Source of the DNA: an uncultured Lachnospiraceae bacterium
GTDB taxonomy: Bacteria; Bacillota; Clostridia; Lachnospirales; Lachnospiraceae
DNA: 50,619 bases
Direction: 5' to 3'
Assembly (NCBI GenBank): GCA_910588825.1
Contig: CAJURF010000019.1
Span: forward strand, 1-50,619
The position numbers and the translations under genes were made by a program. How positions within the stretch are numbered: position 1 is the first letter of the stretch; each line of letters opens with the position of its first letter. Positions 1 through 7,765 of this stretch are shown in pieces. Under the pieces are notes generated by a model. It searched no databases. It worked only from the letters and a program-made list of their open reading frames with translations, and was not told where the DNA came from.

Positions 1-2
1 CG

Positions 3-344
3 GAAATCGAAGCAGACGCACATTCCATTCAAATATTAGAAAATGTATTAACAGATTGCGGCTGCCCCTATGTAAAAGGCAAAACATGGACTTCGGACGG
101 TATTTACAGAGAAACACTCTCCGCTGTCAAGGAACGTCAACAGGAGGGCTGTCTTACCGTAGAAATGGAATGTGCGTCTATGTTGGCAGTTTCAAAATAC
201 AGACACATTCCTTTTATCCAATTTTTATATGGAGCCGATAACCTCAGTTCTGGAATATGGGAAATCAGAGATTTAATGTCTTACGGTCTTACCAATGCGG
301 AAAAATATATGGTGCTTGCCTTTGAATGTGGACTTGCCATGTAA
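3..344 (+). CDS. nucleoside phosphorylase (PNP/UDP family), 3' part only
   Basis: The frame is open from the window edge to a TAA at 342-344 (113 codons); the start lies outside the window. The peptide carries the family's ribose-binding signature (VEMECASMLAVSKYR, about residues 60-74 of the visible part). It is preceded by a segment ending DGIYRET that resembles the substrate-side loop of uridine phosphorylases. Family knowledge: these enzymes split nucleosides with phosphate to give a free base and ribose-1-phosphate in the cytosol. The visible part does not decide between uridine, purine or other substrates. No terminator with a clear U-run follows; the gene converges on the broken toxin gene on the other strand. 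Confidence 0.75.
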   Translation, partial: EIEADAHSIQILENVLTDCGCPYVKGKTWTSDGIYRETLSAVKERQQEGCLTVEMECASMLAVSKYRHIPFIQFLYGADNLSSGIWEIRDLMSYGLTNAEKYMVLAFECGLAM

Positions 345-370
345 AAAATTCTCTGCCATGGAGCCTTTTT

Positions 371-803
371 CTACATATTAAATAAATCAGCGTGTGTGCC
401 AGTACGTTCAAGATATATTTCATCTTCGTTTATCCGGTATATAAGGAACTGTATATAAATAACCCATGCCATCTGCTTGTCTTTTTCTCTGACAGCGCCC
501 GCCCAAAATCAGTTACATAGCCCGCTATGCGCCTGATTTTGGGCGGACACTCTCAAAGAAAAATCCGGCGCACCTGTCACAGGTTATTTACATACAGTTC
601 CTAAGCAGCCAGTCTGGGGAGATGTGGCACTCACGCCGCCCGGCATAATTCCCCTTTAAGGCATGGTCTTTGTTTTTCAGGGAAAGTGCTGTTGGTATCC
701 GCAATGTGTTGACTATGGCATTTAGCAGACTGATATTATAGTTACGCTTTTGGCATAGCTTTAAATCGCGCTTAAATTGCAATGTCAGATTGAGTTTTAA
801 CAT
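371..803 (-). pseudogene. yafQ: YafQ-type mRNA interferase toxin, interrupted by a hairpin element
   Basis: Read on the minus strand from the ATG at 801-803, 67 codons match the RelE/ParE-superfamily YafQ toxin up to ...CHISPDWLL. A 157-bp element (445-601) then intervenes and adds RNCM and a stop. Past it the gene resumes with IYRINEDEIYLERTGTHADLF and stops at 371-373. Removing the element plus one TTA copy restores a 90-aa protein, the normal YafQ length, with a typical LLIYRINEDE junction. In the restored protein His47, His60, Asp64, His84 and Phe88 sit exactly three positions before E. coli YafQ His50, His63, Asp67, His87 and Phe91, so the insertion separates the last catalytic residues from the rest. 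It starts 3 bp after the antitoxin gene stops. The toxin is almost certainly inactive as it stands. Confidence 0.9.
445..601. mobile_element. 157-bp hairpin element, MITE-like, with TTA target duplication
   Basis: The ends are inverted repeats (GGAACTGTATATAAATAACC at 445-464 against GGTTATTTACATACAGTTCC at 582-601, one mismatch). The two halves pair along most of their length, including a central stem made of CGCCCAAAATCAG and CTGATTTTGGGCG. The element is flanked by TAA on both sides on the plus strand (442-444 and 602-604), a 3-bp target duplication reading TTA in the direction of the disrupted gene. It has no coding capacity, so it would need a transposase supplied from elsewhere. The precise repair of yafQ on excision is strong evidence for insertion; the mobilising enzyme is unknown. 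Confidence 0.85.
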
Positions 804-806
804 GGA

Positions 807-1049
807 CTATTCCCCCAAGATTTGGGCGAATAACTCTTCTGTTGACCCCTCAAAATGCTGTCCAGTTCCCCTTCTTATCATTTCATCTGTTTCAGCCATT
901 GCCTCTATTGTCGCTTCGTTTGGCGTGAAATCTGGATATATATCAAGTCCGGACATTTCCCCCAGTCCTTCCAGCATATTGATGACAAATATTATTTTAT
1001 CATCTGGTAAACGGTCAATCATATTCTTTGCTATTTCTCGATAACTCAT
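807..1049 (-). CDS. antitoxin partner of the YafQ-type toxin (RelB-like)
   Basis: An 80-aa acidic protein starts MSYREIAKNMIDRLPDDK and ends with the motif GTGQHFEGSTEELFAQILGE seen at the toxin-binding end of many clostridial RelE/YafQ antitoxins. The start at 1049 is chosen because AAAGGA lies about 9 bases upstream; a longer reading to 1124 lacks a good site. It lies directly before the broken toxin (3-bp gap), the usual antitoxin-first order. Family knowledge: such proteins bind the toxin through the C-terminal tail and repress their own promoter. No DinJ-like ribbon-helix-helix N-terminus is obvious, so it is called RelB-like only by its tail and position. With the toxin broken, the antitoxin may persist as a repressor or as protection against related toxins. 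Confidence 0.75.
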   Translation of the reverse strand: MSYREIAKNMIDRLPDDKIIFVINMLEGLGEMSGLDIYPDFTPNEATIEAMAETDEMIRRGTGQHFEGSTEELFAQILGE

Positions 1050-1081
1050 TATTACATTTCCTTTCATGGTTTTCCCCATAT

Positions 1082-1110
1082 AGTGTAATTCGAAAATATT
1101 GTTTTGTAAA
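1082..1110 (-). promoter_or_regulatory. promoter for the antitoxin-toxin pair
   Basis: On the minus strand TTTACA (1105-1110) and TACACT (1082-1087) are spaced by 17 bp. They lie about 35 bp upstream of the antitoxin start. This is a fair match to a sigma-A promoter; no operator palindrome was worked out. Confidence 0.5.
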
Positions 1111-1184
1111 CACAATAATAACACAAAAAAGATGTTTGAAATTATGGATCATGGCATTGACGGGCAGAGACGTAAGGAAATATC

Positions 1185-1214
1185 TTGACAGAATAAGAAT
1201 TTATGTGGTACTAT
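1185..1214 (+). promoter_or_regulatory. promoter of the pheST T-box transcript
   Basis: A perfect TTGACA at 1185-1190 is followed after 18 bp by TACTAT at 1209-1214. Transcription would start near 1221 and give a leader of roughly 400 nt before pheS. Confidence 0.6.
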
Positions 1215-1220
1215 TCATGC

Positions 1221-1619
1221 GTGCATATAAATACAGAAAAAGTATATAGAAAAGCAAAGATGGCGTGAGAGCGTGTCTCATACACGTTCTTCAGGGGTTG
1301 TTTTTCCAACAGAGAGAGGGGGCCGCCGGCTGTAAGCCTCCTTTGGTTCAGAATGATCCTGAATTTCCCGCCGGAGCTGCATCTTTGAATGGGTTTATGG
1401 TCTGTAAGGAGGGCGTGGTTGAGTGTCGAACATGCTCTGGGGCATAGGCAGTAGGAGATGACGTGGGTGCGCGTTAAGCATGAGAGAGTCTGCCGGCGTG
1501 GAATAGATTTCTGAAACGGGAATGAATGTTCGGACAAGTTTCCATGTGTATGAAGGCAGAAATTAGGGTGGTACCGCGAACCGTAACGAGCTCGTCCCTT
1601 TGGGACGGGCGTTTTTTAT
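1221..1619 (+). promoter_or_regulatory. T-box leader controlling pheST
   Basis: The conserved T-box sequence AGGGTGGTACCGCG lies at 1565-1578. It is directly followed by a GC-rich terminator stem (1590-1598 with 1602-1610) and a run of six T. This is the classic antiterminator/terminator switch in front of aminoacyl-tRNA synthetase genes. An AGAGAG stretch near 1310 fits the Stem I GA motif. A TTC (Phe) triplet at 1365-1367, inside GAATTTCCC, is a possible specifier codon but the Stem I fold was not computed. Family knowledge: uncharged tRNA-Phe binding would stabilise the antiterminator and turn on pheST. Confidence 0.9.
1590..1617 (+). terminator. T-box attenuator terminator
   Basis: GCTCGTCCC at 1590-1598 pairs with GGGACGGGC at 1602-1610 around a TTT loop and is followed by TTTTTT at 1612-1617. 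It ends 17 bases before the pheS start and is the regulated terminator of the T-box. Confidence 0.85.
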
Positions 1620-1634
1620 GTAGAACGAGGAGAG

Positions 1635-2666
1635 ATGAATATGGATATGAAGGAAAAACTGCAGGAAATCCGGCAGGAGGCGGTAAAGAGAATCCAGAAT
1701 TCTGACGGATTGGAACAGTTGAACGAAGTCAGGGTGGCTTATCTGGGGAAGAAAGGCCAGCTGACAGCCGTGTTAAAGGGAATGAAGGATGTGGCTCCCC
1801 AGGACCGTCCGGCAGTGGGCCAGCTGGTGAATGACACCCGGACACATATTGAGGAATTCCTGGAGGATACCAAAAAGCGGATGGAGCAGGCGGTCCGAGA
1901 GAGAAAGATGGCACAGGAAGTGATTGATGTAACCCTTCCGGCCAGAAAACCGGAGACTGGGCACAGACATCCCAATACCATTGCTCTGGAAGAAGTGGAA
2001 CGGATTTTCATCGGCATGGGCTACGAAGTGGTGGAAGGCCCGGAGGTAGAATATGATGAATATAATTTCACTAAGCTGAATATTCCCCAGGACCATCCAG
2101 CAAAGGACGAGCAGGATACCTTTTATATTAATAAGGAGATTGTGCTGCGCACCCAGACCTCCCCGGTACAGGCCAGGGTCATGGAGAAAGGGAAACTGCC
2201 CATCCGCATGATAGCGCCGGGACGGGTATTCCGCTCTGATGAAGTGGATGCTACCCACTCCCCATCTTTCCACCAGATTGAAGGACTGGTGGTGGACAAA
2301 AATATTACATTTGCTGATTTGAAGGGAACTCTTGAGGAGTTTGCCAGGGAGCTGTTCGGTCCGGAGACACGGACAAAATTCCGGCCCCATCATTTCCCGT
2401 TTACAGAGCCCAGCGCGGAAGTGGATGTTTCCTGTTTTAAATGTAAAGGAAGCGGCTGCAGATTCTGCAAAGGAAGCGGCTGGATTGAGATTCTCGGATG
2501 TGGCATGGTGCACCCCCATGTGCTGGAGATGTGCGGCATTGACCCCAAAGAGTACACAGGATTCGCCTTCGGTGTGGGGCTGGAGAGAATTGCGCTGCTG
2601 AAATATGAAATCGATGATATGCGTCTGCTGTATGAAAATGACATCAGATTCTTAAATCAGTTTTAG
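1635..2666 (+). CDS. pheS: phenylalanine-tRNA ligase alpha subunit
   Basis: This 343-aa protein is full length for bacterial PheS. It charges tRNA-Phe with phenylalanine as an alpha2beta2 complex with PheT in the cytosol. An N-terminal coiled-coil tRNA-binding arm (about residues 1-90) precedes a class II synthetase core. Motif 2 is seen around APGRVFRSDEVDATHSPSFHQ and motif 3 around GFAFGVGLERIALLKY. A zinc-like cluster CFKCKGSGCRFCKGSGW lies near residue 265, as in many Firmicutes. The AGGAG at 1628-1632 sits only 2 bases before the ATG at 1635, so initiation at the ATG at 1641 (spacing 8) is equally likely. It is expressed under the Phe T-box and followed after 14 bp by pheT. Confidence 0.97.
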   Translation: MNMDMKEKLQEIRQEAVKRIQNSDGLEQLNEVRVAYLGKKGQLTAVLKGMKDVAPQDRPAVGQLVNDTRTHIEEFLEDTKKRMEQAVRERKMAQEVIDVTLPARKPETGHRHPNTIALEEVERIFIGMGYEVVEGPEVEYDEYNFTKLNIPQDHPAKDEQDTFYINKEIVLRTQTSPVQARVMEKGKLPIRMIAPGRVFRSDEVDATHSPSFHQIEGLVVDKNITFADLKGTLEEFARELFGPETRTKFRPHHFPFTEPSAEVDVSCFKCKGSGCRFCKGSGWIEILGCGMVHPHVLEMCGIDPKEYTGFAFGVGLERIALLKYEIDDMRLLYENDIRFLNQF

Positions 2667-2680
2667 GAGGACGAAAGCTC

Positions 2681-5098
2681 ATGAATACTTCATTATCTTG
2701 GATAAAAATGTACGTGCCGGGATTGGATGTGACGGCACAGGAATATGCCGACGGGATGACCATGTCCGGCACAAAAGTAGAGGGATTTAGGCGGCTGGAC
2801 GCAGATCTGGATAAAATTGTGGTTGGACAGATTAAAAAGATTGATAAGCATCCGGACGCGGATAAACTGATTATCTGCCAGGTGGATGTGGGAAGTGAGA
2901 CCATTCAGATTGTCACAGGGGCCCCTAATGTGAAAGAAGGCGATAAAGTCCCTATCGTTCTGGATGGAGGAAGGGTGGCAGGAGGCCATGACGGAAAAAT
3001 GACACCTGGCGGGATTGCCATTAAGAAAGGAAAGCTGAGGGGAATCGAATCAAATGGTATGATGTGCTCCATTGAGGAGCTGGGAAGCAGCCGGGAATTG
3101 TATCCGGAGGCGCCGGAGTTTGGCATCTATATTTTCCAGGATGACCCGGTGGTGGGAGAAAGCGCTGTCAAAGTCCTGGGACTGGACGATGTGATTGTGG
3201 AATATGAAGTGACTTCCAACCGTGTGGACTGCAACAGTGTCATCGGTATTGCCAGGGAAGCGGCGGCCACATTCGGCAGAGAATTTGTGCCTCCCCAGGT
3301 GAAAGAAACCGGAAATCAGGAGAAGGCAGAAGATTATGTTCAGGTGACTGTAGAAGACCAGGACCTGTGCCCCCGCTACTGTGCCCGGGTGGTGAAAAAT
3401 GTGAAAATCGGCCCCTCGCCCAAATGGATGCAGAGGTGTCTGGCCGCAAACGGCATCCGTCCCATTAATAACCTGGTAGATATTACCAATTATGTGATGG
3501 AAGAATATGGACAGCCCATGCATGCCTTCGACCTGGATGCGATAGAAGACCATCATATTGTGGTGCGGCGGGCTTCTGACGGGGAAGAATTTGTCACACT
3601 GGACGGCCAGACCCGCACCATGGATTCTGATGTGCTGATGATTTGTGACGGTAGAAAACCAGTGGGCATTGCCGGTATCATGGGAGGGGAAAATTCCATG
3701 ATCACTGATCAGGTGAAGACAGTGCTCTTTGAGGCGGCCTGCTTTGACGGGCCAAATATCCGCAAATCTGCCAAACGCATCGGTCTGCGCACAGATGCCT
3801 CTGGGAAGTTTGAAAAAGGGCTGGACCCCAACAACGCCCAGGCGGCCATTGACCGTGCCTGCCAGCTGATGGAAGAACTGGGAGCAGGAGAAGTGGTGGG
3901 CGGCATGGTGGATGTGTACCCAAAGAAACGAGAGCCTGTCCGGGTGAAGTTTGAGCCGGATAGAATCAATGCTTTGCTGGGAACAGACATTTCCCCGGAG
4001 AAAATGCTGGAGTATTTCAAAAAGGTGGACCTGGTGTACCACGAGAGCACAGGGGAGATTGAAGTTCCCACCTTCCGCCAGGATATTCTATGTATGGCAG
4101 ATCTGGCAGAGGAGGCAGCAAGATTTTATGGATACGACCGGATTCCCACCACACTGCCCACCGGTGAGGCCACCACAGGGCGTCTCTCCTTCAAACAGCG
4201 GATTGAGCAGGCGGCCAGGGAGGTGGCAGAGTACTGTGGATTTTCCCAGGGAATGTGCTATTCCTTTGAGAGTCCCAAAGTCTTTGACAAACTGCTTCTG
4301 CCCCAGGACAATCCAAGCAGAAACGCTATCCGGATTCAGAATCCCCTGGGAGAAGATTTCAGTATTATGCGGACACTGCCGGTAAACGGTATGCTCACTT
4401 CTCTGGGAACTAATTACAACAGGCGCAATAAAGGTGTGGGACTTTACGAGCTGGGGAATATTTACCTCCCCAAAGAACTGCCGCTGAGAGAACTTCCCGA
4501 AGAACGGATGCAGTTTACCCTGGGTATGTATGGAAAAGGGGATTTCTATGCCATGAAAGGCGTGGTTGAGGAGTTCTTTGAAAAAGTGGGAATGCGCAAG
4601 AAGCCCGTATATGATCCATCTGTGAAGCAGCCCTATCTCCATCCGGGACGCCAGGCAGTTGTATATTATGAGAAAAAGCAGATGGCTGTGATGGGAGAGG
4701 TGCACCCTGCAGTGGCTGATGCCTACGAAATCGGCCAGCGGGCGTATCTGGCGGTGATTGACATTCCCGCGGTTCTGGAATTCGCCAATTACGATTATAA
4801 ATATGAGGGAGTGGCTAAATATCCGGCTGTGAGCCGGGATATCAGCATGGTAGTCCCCAAAGAAGTGCTGGCAGGACAGATAGAGTCTGTGATTGAACAG
4901 CGGGGCGGAAAAGTGCTAGAGGATTACAAGCTGTTCGACCTGTATGAAGGGGAACAGATTCAGGAAGGATATAAGTCCATGGCGTATTCTGTGACTCTGC
5001 GCGCCGGGGACAGGACATTGGAGGAAAAGGACGTGGCTGCTGTCATGAAAAAGATCCTTCACGGGCTAGAGAGTCTGGGTATTAAGCTTAGAAGTTGA
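2681..5098 (+). CDS. pheT: phenylalanine-tRNA ligase beta subunit
   Basis: At 805 aa this matches the usual length of PheT, the editing and tRNA-binding partner of PheS. The order seen is an N-terminal EMAP/OB tRNA-binding domain (about 40-150, with NVKEGDKVPIVLDGG), the B3/B4 editing region (about 210-385, with GRKPVGIAGIMGGENS), B5 (about 405-475), the catalytic-like core, and a C-terminal FDX-ACB anticodon-binding domain (about 710-805, with KYPAVSRDISMVV). AGGAGG lies 10 bases before the ATG. The stop overlaps the start region of the downstream phosphatase gene, so the two are likely translationally coupled. Confidence 0.97.
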   Translation: MNTSLSWIKMYVPGLDVTAQEYADGMTMSGTKVEGFRRLDADLDKIVVGQIKKIDKHPDADKLIICQVDVGSETIQIVTGAPNVKEGDKVPIVLDGGRVAGGHDGKMTPGGIAIKKGKLRGIESNGMMCSIEELGSSRELYPEAPEFGIYIFQDDPVVGESAVKVLGLDDVIVEYEVTSNRVDCNSVIGIAREAAATFGREFVPPQVKETGNQEKAEDYVQVTVEDQDLCPRYCARVVKNVKIGPSPKWMQRCLAANGIRPINNLVDITNYVMEEYGQPMHAFDLDAIEDHHIVVRRASDGEEFVTLDGQTRTMDSDVLMICDGRKPVGIAGIMGGENSMITDQVKTVLFEAACFDGPNIRKSAKRIGLRTDASGKFEKGLDPNNAQAAIDRACQLMEELGAGEVVGGMVDVYPKKREPVRVKFEPDRINALLGTDISPEKMLEYFKKVDLVYHESTGEIEVPTFRQDILCMADLAEEAARFYGYDRIPTTLPTGEATTGRLSFKQRIEQAAREVAEYCGFSQGMCYSFESPKVFDKLLLPQDNPSRNAIRIQNPLGEDFSIMRTLPVNGMLTSLGTNYNRRNKGVGLYELGNIYLPKELPLRELPEERMQFTLGMYGKGDFYAMKGVVEEFFEKVGMRKKPVYDPSVKQPYLHPGRQAVVYYEKKQMAVMGEVHPAVADAYEIGQRAYLAVIDIPAVLEFANYDYKYEGVAKYPAVSRDISMVVPKEVLAGQIESVIEQRGGKVLEDYKLFDLYEGEQIQEGYKSMAYSVTLRAGDRTLEEKDVAAVMKKILHGLESLGIKLRS

Positions 5099-5106
5099 GG
5101 AATGTG

Positions 5107-5715
5107 ATGCTGTTATATATAATCAGACATGGAGAGACCTCCTGGAATGTGATGAGGAAAATTCAGGGCGCAACGGATATTCCATTAAATGAAAACGGAA
5201 TCCGCCTGGCTAAGATTACGGGAGAAAAACTGGCAGATGTACCTTTTGATGCGGCGATTTCAAGCCCCTTGCAGCGGGCCTATAAAACGGCCCAGCTGGT
5301 TCTGGGACACAGAGAGATTCCCATTGAGACAGATGAGCGTATTCAGGAGATTTCTTTCGGAGATCTGGAAGGAGAACAGCTCCTGCAGGTGGACCCGTCA
5401 CACCCCTTTTTCAGTTTTTTTGCAGATGCGTATCATTATGTGCCGGCCAGAAACGGGGAATCCATTTATGATATCTGTGACCGGACCCACAGATTTTACG
5501 AAGATTTGATACACCGCGAAGACCTGCGGGAAAAGACGGTGCTGATTGCAACCCATGGCTGTGCGGTGCGGGCGCTTCTTCAGCCTCTTTACGGAGATAC
5601 AGATGATTTCTGGCAGGGGGGAGTCTGCCCTAACTGTGGTGTAAATATTGTAGAAGTCAAAGACGGGAAGGCGGCCCTTCTGGAAAAGGATAAGATCTAT
5701 TATGAAGACCAGTGA
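5107..5715 (+). CDS. histidine phosphatase family protein (phosphoglycerate mutase-like)
   Basis: A 202-aa branch-2 type histidine phosphatase. The catalytic RHGET motif sits at residues 7-11, the conserved SSPLQRAYKTAQ segment follows near 55, and the second catalytic His is in THGCAVR near 155. An in-frame TTG at 5095 overlaps the pheT stop, but the ATG at 5107 has GAGG at 5097-5100 with good spacing and begins right before the conserved MLLYIIRHG strand, so it is preferred. Substrate cannot be told from sequence; candidates are small phosphomonoesters. It is tightly packed between pheT and queA, overlapping queA by 14 bp, which implies one transcript. Confidence 0.88.
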   Translation: MLLYIIRHGETSWNVMRKIQGATDIPLNENGIRLAKITGEKLADVPFDAAISSPLQRAYKTAQLVLGHREIPIETDERIQEISFGDLEGEQLLQVDPSHPFFSFFADAYHYVPARNGESIYDICDRTHRFYEDLIHREDLREKTVLIATHGCAVRALLQPLYGDTDDFWQGGVCPNCGVNIVEVKDGKAALLEKDKIYYEDQ

Positions 5716-6727
5716 CTTTTATTTTGAACTGCCCCAGGAACTGATTGCCCAGGATCCACTGGAAGACAGAAGCGCCTCCAGGCTGCTGGCTTTGGACAGG
5801 AAAAGCGGCCGTGTAAAGCATGGGCAGTTTGTGGATTTGAAAGGCTATCTGCACTCCGGTGACTGCCTGGTAATCAATGATACCAAAGTCATCCCCGCCC
5901 GGCTGTACGGGAAAAAAACGGATACAGGCGCGTCTGTGGAACTGCTTCTTCTGAAACGCAGGGAACATGATGTGTGGGAGACTCTGGTGAAACCAGGGCG
6001 AAAGGCGAAGCCGGGCTGCCGTCTGTCTTTTGGAGACGGGCTTTTGACAGGAGAGATTGTAGATGTGGTGGATGAGGGAAACCGGCTGATTCGATTCACC
6101 TATGAAGGAATCTTTGAGGAAATTCTGGACCAGCTGGGGGAGATGCCGCTGCCGCCCTATATTACCCATAAGCTGGAAGACAAAAACCGCTACCAGACGG
6201 TGTATGCCAAATGGGAGGGCTCGGCGGCAGCCCCCACGGCAGGCCTTCATTTTACCAGCCGTATGCTGGAGGAAATCCGCCGAATGGGAGTGGAGATTGC
6301 CCATGTGACCCTGCATGTGGGGCTGGGAACCTTCCGTCCGGTAAAGGTGGAAAATGTGGATGAACATCATATGCATTCGGAGTACTATCAGATTGAGGAA
6401 GAACAGGCGCAGCTTATAAACAAAACCCGAAAAGCCGGCGGCAGGATTATCGCCGTGGGAACTACCAGCTGCCGGACCCTGGAGTCTGCCGCAGACAGCC
6501 AGGGGGTGATCAGGGCAGGCGGCGGCTGGACAGATATTTTCATTTATCCGGGCTATGATTTTCGTGTGATTGACGGCCTGATTACCAATTTCCATCTGCC
6601 GGAATCCACCCTGCTGATGCTGGTTTCCGCGTTTGCAGGGAGAGAGCATGTGCTGGCCGCTTATGAGGAGGCGGTTCAAGAGCAGTATCGGTTTTTTTCT
6701 TTTGGGGATGCTATGTACATTGGGTGA
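5702..6727 (+). CDS. queA: tRNA preQ1(34) S-adenosylmethionine ribosyltransferase-isomerase
   Basis: A 341-aa protein of normal QueA length. QueA moves and isomerises the ribosyl group of AdoMet onto preQ1 in the tRNA wobble position to form epoxyqueuosine. Conserved stretches seen are FYFELPQELIAQDPLEDR near the N-terminus, LVINDTKVIPARL (about 55-67), SAAAPTAGLHFT (about 177-188), VGLGTFRPVKVENVDEHHMHSE (central) and NFHLPESTLLMLVSAFAG near the C-terminus. It overlaps the upstream phosphatase by 14 bp and closes the pheST operon. The tgt partner is not in the window. Confidence 0.97.
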   Translation: MKTSDFYFELPQELIAQDPLEDRSASRLLALDRKSGRVKHGQFVDLKGYLHSGDCLVINDTKVIPARLYGKKTDTGASVELLLLKRREHDVWETLVKPGRKAKPGCRLSFGDGLLTGEIVDVVDEGNRLIRFTYEGIFEEILDQLGEMPLPPYITHKLEDKNRYQTVYAKWEGSAAAPTAGLHFTSRMLEEIRRMGVEIAHVTLHVGLGTFRPVKVENVDEHHMHSEYYQIEEEQAQLINKTRKAGGRIIAVGTTSCRTLESAADSQGVIRAGGGWTDIFIYPGYDFRVIDGLITNFHLPESTLLMLVSAFAGREHVLAAYEEAVQEQYRFFSFGDAMYIG

Positions 6728-6843
6728 GTAAAAATTTGAGTCGTAGAAAAGTCCGCAAAAATGCAGTATTACTGATGTTTACAGTGATAAGGAAATATAG
6801 AAACTAATTTATTATTAACGCTGACAAACAGGGTGCAGGCAAG

Positions 6844-6891
6844 AGCAGAGAATATATCACTTTCATTAGTGGCTGGTTCTCTGCTTTTTTG
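6844..6891 (+). terminator. terminator after the pheST-queA operon
   Basis: AGCAGAGAA (6844-6852) pairs with TTCTCTGCT (6877-6885), followed by TTTTTT. The 24-nt loop is rather long. The surrounding gap 6728-7075 holds no recognised gene; a hydrophobic minus-strand frame there has no homology I recognise. Confidence 0.65.
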
Positions 6892-7075
6892 TTACGCAAT
6901 AGAACGTTGTTTTTAAGGATAGACATAGTCTGTTTTGGCCCATGATGATTTTGCCGCCACACACCCGTTACGCCCAAAACATTCAGTAATGTAAGCAACA
7001 GCACTGTAATCAGTCCGAAAGTCCGCAGGAATGATAAAATTTCAAACGTACAATATAGATGCAGAGGTAACAAAT

Positions 7076-7765
7076 ATGTCAAAAATTTTAGTTGTTGAGG
7101 ATGATCTGGCTTTAAGCGCCGGGCTATGTTTTGAATTAGATACGGCCGGCTATCTGACGGTAGCTGCCTATAACTGCCAAAAGTCACGGCAGCTTTTGGA
7201 AAGCGAGCATTTTAATCTGGTGATCCTGGATGTGAACCTCCCGGACGGCAGCGGCTTTGACTTTTGCAAGGAAATAAAAGGAACCCTGCCAGAGCTGCCG
7301 GTCATTTTCCTGACCGCCAATGACCTGGAACAGGATGTCTTGAACGGTTTTGACCTTGGGGCAGACGATTATATCACCAAACCATTTCAAATCGAGATCC
7401 TGAAGCGTCGTGTGGAAGTTGCCCTGCGCCGGGGTTCTTTTGCTGCGAAGTCCTCGTCAGACTGTTATGACGATGGATTTCTGCGGTTGGATTTTCAGGC
7501 TCTGAGCGCTGTCCGGAACGGGGAAAGGCTGGCCATCACGCCGAACGAATACAAGCTGCTGCGGATCCTGACCGCCAATGCCGGAAATATCGTGACGCGT
7601 CAGCTCCTGTTGGAAAAGCTGTGGGACTGTGACAGCAACTTTATCGACGACCATACGCTGACTGTGACCATGAACCGGCTGCGGGCAAAAATCGAAGAAG
7701 CGGGCCATTCCTATATTAAGACCGTGCGGGGAATGGGTTATATTTGGACAGGTACAAAGCTATGA
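7076..7765 (+). CDS. OmpR/PhoB-family response regulator
   Basis: A 229-aa regulator with an N-terminal receiver domain (MSKILVVEDD, acidic pocket D9/D10, phospho-acceptor D52 in LVILDVNLPDG, conserved Lys in DDYITKPF near 103). A C-terminal winged helix follows (ITPNEYKLLRIL, then VTMNRLRAKIEE and IKTVRGMGYIW). The start at 7076 is preferred over 7031 because GAGGT lies at the right distance and the receiver begins at once. The stop overlaps the kinase start as ATGA. Together with the kinase and the broken ABC ATPase downstream it resembles peptide-sensing VanR/BceR-type systems that switch on an adjacent transporter. Confidence 0.93.
   Translation: MSKILVVEDDLALSAGLCFELDTAGYLTVAAYNCQKSRQLLESEHFNLVILDVNLPDGSGFDFCKEIKGTLPELPVIFLTANDLEQDVLNGFDLGADDYITKPFQIEILKRRVEVALRRGSFAAKSSSDCYDDGFLRLDFQALSAVRNGERLAITPNEYKLLRILTANAGNIVTRQLLLEKLWDCDSNFIDDHTLTVTMNRLRAKIEEAGHSYIKTVRGMGYIWTGTKL

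Noticed and set aside
3050..4042. 330-aa minus-strand frame inside pheT
   Set aside because: Antisense shadow of a certain gene; His/Phe-rich composition typical of reverse frames.
5095..5106. TTG start for the histidine phosphatase overlapping the pheT stop
   Set aside because: The ATG at 5107 has a properly placed GAGG and begins at the conserved first strand.
5657..6679. 340-aa minus-strand frame opposite queA
   Set aside because: Complete overlap with queA; no start signal and no family resemblance.
6804..7187. 127-aa minus-strand frame before the response regulator
   Set aside because: It overlaps the regulator's N-terminus, has no ribosome binding site, and its hydrophobic stretch matches nothing I know.
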